A stretch of DNA of 64,000 nt. Origin: Phragmites australis (Eukaryota > Streptophyta > Magnoliopsida > Poales > Poaceae). The stretch covers positions 18,574,001 through 18,638,000 of the forward strand of contig NC_084941.1 of NCBI RefSeq assembly GCF_958298935.1, in the 5' to 3' direction. Shown piece by piece: positions 32,501 to 42,404 of the stretch (its first letter is position 1; each line of letters opens with the position of its first letter). A program made the position numbers and the translations under genes. Under the pieces are notes generated by a model, which worked only from the letters and a program-made list of their open reading frames with translations, was not told the DNA's origin and made no database searches.

Positions 32501-32805
32501 CCGTGGAAGCTGAATACATAGCCAACGGAGCATGTTGTGCTCAAATCCTTTATATAATGCAAACCTTATTAGACTTTGGTGTTCGTCTAGAGAAGGTTCC
32601 ACTCCTTTGTGACAACAAGAGTGCCGTAAAAATTGCAAACAATCCCGTTCAAAACTCTCGCACAAAGTACATTGATATTCGCCATCATTTCTTTAGAGAT
32701 CATATGGCTAAAAATGATATTTCTTTTGGTAGTGTAAGGTCGAAAGATCAATTGACGGATATCTTCATAAAATCTCTAGATGAAGCCATATTTTGTGGAT
32801 TATAA
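29600..32805 (+). pseudogene. SIRE-type Copia pol (protease, integrase, RT, RNase H), degenerate
   Basis: Protease: VLDSRCTQYMTGNVKMFTS (about 29690), with the catalytic DSG read as DSR. Integrase: LELLHIDLFGL (about 30275), a DNNTKFKN segment (about 30470) and TPQQNTIVEEE (about 30560), holding the three acidic residues. RT: ARLIVQGFAEVEVLDFSETF, VKLESICILLAFA, IYQMDVKSLFLNG and YRLHKMFYGLK (31483-31803). The YVDD box should follow but is gone: LFTKIKK runs straight into DIIFGS (31902). RNase H: STSGGCHFLE, STVEAEYIA, LLCDNKSAVKIANNPV and KYIDIRHHFFRD. Stops and frameshifts occur throughout. Confidence 0.88.
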
Positions 32806-33929
32806 AGTGAGTTGAACATGATAGATGCTTCAAACATCATATGATGCTTTATCATATAGATGCATTTCATGATAGGTGCTTGTCTAACCTTCTCAACATA
32901 GTGGTGAATATTTGGTTTGCTTGAGTTGGTGGCCCCCTAGTTCCACTCAAGGCATGTTGTTAGGTTCACCATGAAGAAGCTTGAGAAAGGAAGCAATATG
33001 TCAAGATAGATTTATTTTATGCTATACATTCACATGTTATATAACTTGCACCCATGTTTACTTTCATGCACTTGTTATGCATCGATGGTAAAGAGATCAA
33101 AACGGAACATATCACTCTTTGAGATTGTTGTTCGCGCTTGATGTGAACATACACTTCTATAAGTGTGATTAGAAAGATGTAAGTGCTTAATACCTATTGA
33201 GTTATGTTCTAGTGAATTTAAAGTCTTAATTTTTAAGTTCATAAAAAATATGGCTCATACATTTCCTTGAAGTTTTCTTCCTTCTTTTTATTTGGTTCTT
33301 ATTACCTATTAAAAAATTATGTATGCTATAGCCGCTTTGGCAACTATTTGCAAATGAGTATTTTAGAGGGTAAGGATTTCACTCAAACTAGTCCAAACAT
33401 GTATTTCTGTTGAGTGTTCGTTCAATGTTGGACTTAGTGAGAGATTTTAGTTCAGCAAAAAAATTTCCTTCTCACCGGATGATCCGGTGCTCCTTCCTTT
33501 CTTCTTAACGGATCATCCAGTCTTCTGTTCTGTCAGATCAGCTTTCCTGATAAAAGGACTGGTGCATGTGTCGATGAGTAATTCAGAATAAGCAGATTAT
33601 TCTATGTTTGAAAATGGAATTTCACTCAGAAAAAGGTCTGGTATTGGCAAAGAGTTCTGGACCGAACCTTCCAATGTTCAGTGGGTGCAGTCAAAATCAG
33701 AAAGTTAGAAAATCAGTCTGGTGGACATCTCCAGTGTTTAGTGCGGTTTCAACGGAGTATCCGCTGTGCAGTACTGAAATATACTGAGTGAAAGTCCGAT
33801 GATCAGTATAATCTCACCGGAGCATCCAGTGCTTGAGTTTGGTTTCGGCTGAAGTTTGACATGCTCTCTGCCAATTTTTATCCGGTGCTCAGTGTTAGCA
33901 TCACTCGACCTTCCAATGTTTGAAAATAT
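32806..33929 (+). other. Spacer after pol with palindromic motifs
   Basis: Non-coding AT-rich DNA. At about 33470-33920 it carries more CACCGGATGATCCGGTG-like and CCAGTGTTCAGTG-like motifs resembling those in the LTRs. Confidence 0.6.
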
Positions 33930-36900
33930 CATGGGACCCACCTGTCATATAAGCGCTCTTGTAGGCCAGCTCTACTCTCTCTGTTTTGATCTGTGTCGCT
34001 CGTACGCTCTCGCCGCCGCAGCCTCATCACCTGGAGCCGACGCCCAACAACCCTGCACCCTCGCTGCTGCCAGCTCGCCATCGCACCATCACGACAGCGC
34101 CATTGCTCCACCTGCAACCGCGCTGGGCCAGAGCCACCGTCGCCACCGCCCTACACCCTGCACCGCTACTGCTCTCTATGCCGTCGGCCGACATGCTCCA
34201 CTCCCTCACCACCGGCTTCTCTCTCCAATTCGACATGGTGAGCATCATATTCTGCCAGTACTTCAAATTTGAAAACCGTAGACCTATTTTCTAGCAAATT
34301 TGCCTCAAATTTCATCAAATTTCGATCCTTCCTATGCAAATTTGCTACAATCAGATGCAATTCCAGTCAATTTTCATGATTTAGGGACATGTTTATGAAA
34401 GTTTGTGCTTGAATTGATAAATTCATTCAAATCCAAGCGAATTCATGCAAATTTACCTTAAATTCATGTCAAATCTGATCAATTTGTTCAAATTCAAGTC
34501 AGGTTCTTTGTAATTGATCAATGTCTTCTGTCACAAACATGAATCCATAGCATGTTCATCCCAAATACATGTCCAATTTTTTGCTTAGGATTCAAATTCG
34601 GGTTGAATTCACGTCTTTTTCTTAAACCCGATGCGATCGCTCACCTTGTTATCATCTTTCTATCTGTCAGATCGGTCGTGAGCACAGTGACAAGGGCAAG
34701 GGTAAGGCCGTTGAGGAGCCAAAGAAGAAGAAGTCAAAGGCTCCGAAAGAGATTGATCGTGCCATTACCGTTGCAGATGCAGCTGATGCTTAGAGAGGTT
34801 TTGAGATCAGAGACGTCGCTTCTCCGCCGCGTCGGTCCACCCGCACTCGTCCGGACACGGGGTTGGGCTCGACCCCTTCCGGCCAGTCAAGCAGTCGGAA
34901 GAGCGCTCATCAGGAGCCAGTGGCAAAGGAGGAGGAGCAGGAGCAGCTTGAGCCAGAGCGGACAGAGCTGCCTCAACCCTAGGGAGAGATCCATTTCCGT
35001 GACTCAACCTTTTACAAGTCACCAAAAATCAAGAGGCTAAAGTTTGTGACGATCGATGAGTGGTTTCCCCCCAGTTAAAGATGACAGGGTAGATCCTAGG
35101 TTCTACACCATTCTGTAAGAGAGCTTCTTCATCTCCTATCTCGGGAAGAAGGTCAAGTTGAGCCAACACAAGACGCTCAACAGGCACTATATACAGTTGG
35201 CTACAAGGGGAGTGGACGTGAGGTAGCACTTTGACACCATCCTGGGTCTTATAGCTCTGCTCACAGGTGTAGATAGATATGTTAAGGAGTGAGTTAGAGT
35301 CTTCTGCGCCACAATATGGGTTGCATCAGAGAGGAACTTCATCGAGTTTATGTTCCAGGGAGAACAGATCAGATTATATAGGAACATGATACTTGAGGCT
35401 TTAGGGTTCAAGCGAGTCCCAGGTTTCATCATGAGGTTGTTCATCCGAATGCCGAGCCCTCTCATCATCCTCTAGATGGTGATGTCTTTCCCACTTACAA
35501 GGATATCAGGCCACTGTTCAGACAGACGTTCGCTCCAGGTTTGCCAAGACTGCCAGCCATGTTTGACACCTGAGGCGAAGGCTATCCACTTGGCCTAAGA
35601 CACAGCTTGTTGATGAGGATTGGCTACGGAGAGGCTATGACCAGTTTACAACAGTGGTTGATCCTCTCTATCCTCACTCATCAGTGATTTGATATCGTGG
35701 ACCTTATTCTTTGTGAGATTGAGGATGTCACAGAAGAGAGGATGTCTCTGGCCAGATAGCGGCAGTATGCATACTTCATTTCACATTTTCTAGCTCACGC
35801 GATTAGGTATCCTGAGTTCCCCGAGACCTACAAGGACTCTCCTACTCAATTCCAGGAGTATATCTCTAGTGCTCCTACAGACAGACACCATGGTTAGTGT
35901 GCCATGGTTCACGCATAGGAGAAGATCCCAGTTGGGGAGAGGGAGAGAGCAACAGCTGAGGATTAGGCCCTAGCAGAGGCCGAGGCAGAACTCCCTTATG
36001 CCATCTTTGGTATAGATAGCGATAGTGACTCAGACTCAAAGGACGTTGAGTACTTCCCTTCAATCGCTAGGTCTCACGACGCTAAGGCAGGAGGTTCTTC
36101 TTAGGCTGCACCGTAGACCTCAGTTCTACTCTCTTTAGCATCTGAGATGACATCTTCAGTATCTCCTGCTGCCCCACCTTCAAAGTTTACCCTCTTTCCA
36201 GCAGATGTAGCAGTAGCATATGATGATGTTGTAGCAAATGGCAGCCTAGACAAAGATGAAGACGAAGCTTCAGGCTGATATGCTTCGCCAACAGGAGCAA
36301 CAGACGATGCTCATGCAGTCACTCCAACAACAGCAATAGGCCATATTTGCAACGCTTTAGACAAACAGGGAGAACAACGCTCGGATGTTCTCATTCCTAT
36401 TTCAGCATACAAGACTTCAGTTTCCAACTGCACCTCCAGCACCAACTCCAGCCTCGAGTCCTCTCCCAGGTAGTGTTAGTGGTCTCTTGAGTACTCTGGT
36501 GTTAGAATTCCCACTTTCAACACTTTTCACCACCGGAGTCTTATCTATAACTGTCAGGACTTCTCAGAGGCCAGTGCTTCCTTCGTTGACATCATCTCTG
36601 ACCATTGGACCTCTCAGCTTCGAGGACTCTTTGCAACCGACCGTCCATGTTTAGCTCCCCTCAGTCGAGCCACCTTCTGTTGTGCAGTTAGCTTTTGATG
36701 AGCTTGATGCCACCCTTCAGCAGATGGTACCTCAGGGTGTCGATACTTCTAGCTCCGACCCCCATCCCGACGCAGTGTCATTAGAGGTTCCTTCTCCTTT
36801 TGCATCTGTTCAGCCTTCAGCAGGATTGCTCTCACCTGTCGTCGACGCTACCATCAAGCTCGTTTCTACTGACTCTGAGTCCGACGCTTCTCAGTTCGTG

Positions 36901-36960
36901 GTGCGACCTACTTCGACAGCATCGACTCCTCCATCTTCTCCAGCCCCAGATGCTTAGTAG
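33930..36960 (+). pseudogene. Post-pol (env-position) ORF of the SIRE-type element, degenerate
   Basis: An open Ala/Pro/His-rich first part (about 33930-34237) ends at a donor-like ATG|GTGAGC. A 433-bp AT-rich stretch ends at TATCTGTCAG (34670), and coding-like text then resumes with SDKGKGKAVEEPKKKKSKAP. Later, in broken frames, it reads KKVKLSQHKTLNRHYIQLATRGVDVR (in part), RNFIEFMFQGEQIRLYR and FPTYKDIRPLFRQTFAPGLP, and finally a Gln-, Pro- and Ser-rich tail to 36957. The position matches the extra ORF of SIRE/Maximus elements, sometimes called env-like. I see no signal peptide or membrane helix that would show an envelope function. Confidence 0.6.
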
Positions 36961-37346
36961 GTTAGTAGGTTTCTCTTTTTGGTGCTTAGATGCCAAAGGG
37001 GGAGAGAGTCTAGTGATAGGGGGAGTTAGGAGAGAGAATCTTAGCTTGAATGTTTAGAGAGCTTTTGTTTCAAGGATAGTTTAGGAGTTTGGATAGTAAG
37101 GTTCAGCTTGTTGGATTTTCATGGATTTTGATGTAATGACTGGCTATTTGATTCTCTCTATGGATGTGTTTTGCTTGTCATCACATTATATTTTTATTTC
37201 GTGCTTATTTAATTCTTATTCTACTAGCATCATAGGTTATTCTTATTCTCTTGCTCAAATGATATATGTTGTCAATTGCCTAGTATGATAAGGTGTACTT
37301 TAATTCATATCTCTCTCTTTTCTCTTTTGTGTTGTCATCAATCACC

Positions 37347-37360
37347 AAAAAGGAGGAGAT
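37347..37360 (+). other. Polypurine tract of the SIRE-type Copia
   Basis: AAAAGGAGGAGAT lies immediately before the 3' LTR TGTAGC. Confidence 0.8.
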
Positions 37361-39052
37361 TGTAGCATATAGGTCCCTAAGTAAGTGGTAAGTGTTTCGA
37401 TAATTAATGACAATTGTATCATTGTGACTAACAAATTTGTTTTGAAAGATATCAAAAATTTAGTTCACAATGATGATTTGGTATTCTTGGTCTCTAAGTT
37501 GATTATATGGACGATCAAAGGAGATGCGTATCAAGATTAAGGATCTTCTAGTTCTAAGTGTCACAAGAGAGCTGAAGGACACTTAGAGTAGTATAGATCT
37601 TCTTTTGTAATCTTTTGACTGTACTATAAAGAGTGACTAAAAGTAGTAGCTTGACCTAGTTGAGTCTAGACTTGGTTTGATGCATATTTTTGAAATTCTA
37701 GCACTAGGTAACTCATAGAAGCCCATGATTGAGATGTTGTGAAGTTAGAGCTCAATGAAGTTAGCCCCCACCAGATAGTTCGACGATGTGACTCTTGTTC
37801 TCACCGGAGCATTTTTCTTGATTCAGATAGAAATCACATTTTTCTTGGTGACATGCATCCTAAATTTTTTCAAAGTGTTGCACTGGATGGTTCGGTGTTA
37901 CCTCAGTGATAGCACCTGAGCTTTTTCAGCAGAAGCAATATTTTTCAGGTAAAATGAAGTTGAACTCACCGGATTATCCGGTGATTGAAAGGTGAGGTCA
38001 CCAGACTAATTTTTGTAGAGAGGTTGCTTCGGACAGTTTAAAGTTGCTGAGTTCACAAGATGGTCCAATGATGGACAAAACAAGCACCGGGGCAATTCTT
38101 GCAGAGAAGGTTGCATCTGTTTGAAAAAATGAAGGTCAACTAACCGGATGGCCCAATGATAAAGGTATGCTCACCGAATGTCTACACCGGACTATTCTCA
38201 GCAGTAACGACTAATGACAACTGGCACAGTGTGGTTTTAAAATTTGTACTCATCGGATTATATGGTGTGAGTAAGATGCATATTGGACCATCTGATGTTA
38301 ACAGAAAAAGTGGGTTATTAGGCAACGACTAAATTTAGATCTTTAGCCTATAAATACCTCATCACTTGGTCTCATATGGATCTCTTGTGACCCCAGAAGA
38401 GCTCATACACTATGTGCGTTATGAAGTAGCAAGAGAGTGCACTTGAGTGAATTCCAAAGTTCTTAATTGAAGGTTTAGAACATCTTTAGTGCTTGGCGAG
38501 TAGCAAGTGTGCATCTAGCTGTAGTCTAGATTTGATCTTGATCAAATAAAACTATTGGCTTGGTACTCTTAGTGGTTGGCAATACCTAGCTAATCTTTGG
38601 TAATTTGAGGTGTCTCGATGAGCTCTTAGAGTTCTTGTGGAAGTTCCGAGAAGAGCTATGTGCTTGGATTAATGCCCGCGGATCCGAAGATGGAGAAGTG
38701 ACAATCATGAGTGAGTATTTGAGACTTCGTGACTCAAGGGAGAACGATATCCTTTGTGGTTACTCTAACGAGGACTAGAGAGGAGTGTAAATTCCTTTGA
38801 TACCTTGGATCTCTTGTCCATCTCCTTACTTTCCCGTATTTATATTTTTGCATTTCCTTACTTGCAAGCTTTATTTTTCGCATTTACTTTGTGTTCTAGC
38901 TTGCTTATTTTCTTGCTTCTGTCTAGTTTGATCGTGTAGTCATATTTCAATTTATCTATGCTAAGGTTGCTATTTGTTCTAGAATTCTATATGAGTAATT
39001 TTTTTATTTAATAGCTCAATTTACCTCCCTCTTAGGCCTTTCAATTCTTTCA
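37361..39052 (+). repeat. 3' LTR of the SIRE-type Copia
   Basis: 1,692 bp, from TGTAGCATATAGG to CAATTCTTTCA. It lacks about 48 bp present in the 5' LTR near 26300-26350 and has many point differences from it. Confidence 0.9.
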
Positions 39053-39420
39053 GCAGGCGAGTGAGAAGGCAACAGAAGAGGCAAATCCGATGGCAAAGAG
39101 CCGGATCAGGCCGAGGAAGAGGCAAATCCGATCGGAGAAGAGCCGGATCCAACCGGGAGAAGTGGAGGAGAGGCTAGATCGGGACGAGTTGTTGCGTCAC
39201 TAAAAGAAACCCTAACTCTAATACCATATTAGAAATAATAACTTGTATATAATTACTAGGCTAGTATATAATTACAAACAAAAGATGACAGGAATAACTA
39301 AGATTCCAATCTGAAAAAGGAAGGGGCAAAAAGAAAAGAATGAAAACCAACTAACAGAAGATATAAATAAGCTGAGTAATTGTGCATGCTCATTGTGCAG
39401 GCAGAAAATAATATGATTTT
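39053..39420 (-). mobile_element. Old Copia fragment, part 2 (leader, primer site, LTR end)
   Basis: On the minus strand the LTR end TTCTAATA is followed by TGGTATTAGAGTTAGGG (complement 39210-39226), a tRNA-Met-type primer site. The leader then runs to the GCAGG duplication and on into the gag of part 1. The outer LTR boundary beyond about 39420 is not clear. Confidence 0.65.
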
Positions 39421-40974
39421 CTAGTGTATGCACTCTATGCATCTAAGAATACAAGTACATCGAAATACAAATGTGTACCCGGCGAAAGTGATTCCATTTT
39501 GGATATAGGCAGCTGCAGTGCGGCGTCAACTGTCTATTGAATGATGCAAAATGATATTATGTTAATGTTATTAGAGCTAACGCCCAACTAAGACTCTTTT
39601 GAGAAAGAGCAGCGAGTCAGACCCAAAACTGATACAGATGTATTTGATAAGAATCAAAAAGTACAAGCGCATCTAAAATCAAGAATTTTGCAACACACAG
39701 GTAATGTAACTTGAAATGTCATTAAACAACCAATATGAGGTTCATTAGCGGCAATAAAGTGGATATGATGGAATAAAATATAATTTAGAGATGGAAACCT
39801 AACACTGCTTTAATCAAAGACTTGAAAAAAGAAAAAGAAAAAAAGTACCTCAACACTCTACCTATGGAGGTAAGTTGCTCTGTTTTACCAAAGAATTTGA
39901 AAATACATCGTACAATAAAAAATTCAATATTTCTAATTGTAAAACGAGATTTGTGTGAGTACTTAAGATGCAATGGCGAAATAAGAACTGTTATGGCAAA
40001 AAGAAAAAAAGTTATGACTTGTGACAGTGTGCTTACAGAGTACAGAAATTTCTTCAGTTTTTTATGGTTGAAAAATCACTGGCTGATTGCCACAATGGGT
40101 TCCAATCTCCAAAAGCTTATTTATCCGCTTTTGAGGGACATTGACGCCACAACCAGAACAGATTCCATAAATCACATAATTATACTAGCCTGTGGCATCA
40201 TCCCATTCTAAACATTGTACCTACAGCAAATGCGAACTATTTTCAAGCGCATGCATTTTCTTGTCCTTTGTGAAGCTAACTGCATAACAATTTCTTCGAA
40301 CGTATAAAACACTTGAGTACTTGACGAACAACCATCATCTCATGTTCCAGAAAGCTCTAATTAATCATTACAGACTGCAATGTTATTCGGAGATTTGTTT
40401 GATGGAACAGCAGTTCAATAAACAGTGATACTGCCAAGTGTAGGCCCTTGATATTGATAAAAAAAATCTCGACAATAAAAGGTCCCAACTAGAGGGAACA
40501 TCAATCCCTGAAACACTTAACAAAGGCGAAAATCTATGTATTTAAATGAAACATATAATAATATTTAACAGAAAATATTTCTATCATTCACCAAATTATC
40601 TTCCATTGTCATTAAATTCATGCAAGATCACTCCACTTTAGCCTTTGCCATCTACTTTGTAGAAATTTCCTTAATGATGATTGCGGAAGCACAGATTGGT
40701 TTTTGCAGTTTCACTATGTTAAAAGGACTGTTTACTAGATGTCTTCTTAAACTAATGGATTAGCTTCAAAGCATCTCCAAATGTAAAGGTCTCTAAGGGC
40801 TCTCTAACACTACCCAATTTTTTGGCCACAAATAACCACTCTAGTCAACATGTACTGCCGATTGGAACATGTTTATTAGTTATGGGAAAACATAACAGTA
40901 AGCCACGTTTAAAAAACAATAGAAAGCTTCAACTTCTTGCAAGAAAAACAAAAATAATTCATCAGATAATTTAA
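39421..40974. other. AT-rich intergenic DNA, no gene recognised
   Basis: AT-rich sequence with short unrelated ORFs only. It probably includes decayed element DNA and the distal 3' flank of the kinase gene. Confidence 0.5.
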
Positions 40975-41270
40975 TTAGAGTTTTTAGTGGTGGAGCGGAC
41001 AACTGAGCGATAGCTCGGTTATAGAGCCTTCAGTTGAGAGGCCATTCACCTAGGCTTGAATTTGAATATTCGTAGGTCGTGTGAGTACCTCTCTAAACGG
41101 TTTGGTAATCCTCTCTCTTAAGAGGGAGAGCCAGGGAGACATCTTCTCCCTATGGTCAAGTTTTCTTTTAGTAGTGGAGCTGAGGTCTTGGAGGTTGTTA
41201 GTCTGTCCAGTCACGACATTCATAGACTTCAAACGGATGCTGGTAAACGACAATAACCATGATCCTGTGC
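40975..41270 (+). mobile_element. tRNA-derived SINE-like element
   Basis: The head reads GCGATAGCTCGGTTATAGAGC (A box at about 41011-41027, close to the tRNA D-arm TAGCTCAGTTGGTAGAGC). About 40 bp later comes TAGGCTTGAATTTG (B box, 41051-41064). This is the spacing of an internal RNA polymerase III promoter. A body with an inverted CTCTCTCTTAAGAGGGAGAG at about 41109-41128 follows. The 3' end is approximate and no target duplication was found. Confidence 0.5.
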
Positions 41271-42404
41271 CCTACTAACCTGTGAGCCAATTTATCCTTG
41301 ATATACCGAAGTCTAAACAACTTAAATTACAGTTACTTTAAAACAATTAAAGCATGCAGATCTATGGACTAGTAACCAGACCGGATTCAACGAATAAATG
41401 AAGAACACAATGAAACTCAAAGAAGAGAAAAGGATGAGCTTGAAGGGACTAAAAAAATATCGGGAACAGAAATCAGGCGATATTTACCAATCAGCTGTGT
41501 AGCTGATATATTTCCTACAGGACTCATGATTGTCAGTTTTCTAGCTCAAGCTATGGGTTACAGAAGTGTTGAGTCACATGTCTTGTGACTTTTCTTGCCC
41601 CAATGTTGACAGCCTTCCTACCCATTCACATCAAACAGAACACAGATTGTACTACCAAAGTTATCAACATCACGTTTAGGACAACACAACTCTGAGCAAA
41701 GGCTGAACCTGCAAGTATGATGCAATGTATGTTAACAGCTAACCTACCAGTATGTTGTGTCAACAGCTAACCTACCAGTATACCATATGCGAACCACATT
41801 ACCAAGACTGAGCGACAGTGCCACCTCAATGAAGCCTTTGCAGATAGCATAATGACCTGACTGACACTTATTTTCTTACTAGTAGTAGCAACCCGACAGA
41901 ATAGACTAAGCAAAGAAAAGTGATAGTGACACCTCAATGAAAAAGGAGAAAGGTAAATTAGAACAGGAAAAGCTTGAATCCATAATACAGGTAGGCACAG
42001 TAGTTCAACACAAGGGGTTTCTCAGGAGAGGAAGAGATAACACCAGACACCAAATTCCAGGGGCCCCGGTAAAGCACTACCTTCTAGGTGTGTCCAACAG
42101 AGAGATGCCACACGATATACCAGCATAAAGGGCAGATGTCCCACTCCACAGCGTCACTAAAGTCGTCTCCTTAGTACTAAATCACGCATGGCTATGGGAC
42201 TATGATTGCGCCTATGATTCCTGGGGACACTATTCTTGTCAAATGTGAATTGAGATTATCGTTACCTTTTTCCTCCAGGGAGATTTATATATTAGTAGTA
42301 AGTAAAAAAGAAGACAGAAACTAGGAATGTGTACAACAAAAAAACATACATAAAGGCACAAGGTTAATGCTACCTTTTGCATCTAAGCAAGAACCGAAAC
42401 CAAC
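41271..42404. other. Intergenic DNA, 3' flank of the kinase gene
   Basis: No ORF worth calling. It contains a short direct duplication (GCTAACCTACCAGTAT at about 41740 and 41770) and, next to 42404, the probable 3' UTR of the kinase. Confidence 0.5.

Larger units (their letters stand above)
25805..39052 (+). mobile_element. SIRE/Maximus-type Ty1/Copia retrotransposon, 13,248 bp
   Basis: Flanked by perfect 5-bp duplications GCAGG (25800-25804 and 39053-39057). It has LTRs of about 1.7 kb, an initiator-tRNA-Met-like primer site, gag, pol in Copia order (protease, integrase, RT, RNase H), a long extra region after pol and a polypurine tract. The large size, long LTRs and post-pol ORF fit the SIRE/Maximus lineage. 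Every reading frame is broken, and the LTRs differ by many substitutions and a ~48 bp indel, so it is older than the Tat element. Confidence 0.92.

Noticed and set aside
33930..36960. An envelope gene in the SIRE element
   Set aside because: Position alone suggests it. I saw no signal peptide, membrane helix or glycoprotein-like feature in the broken frames.
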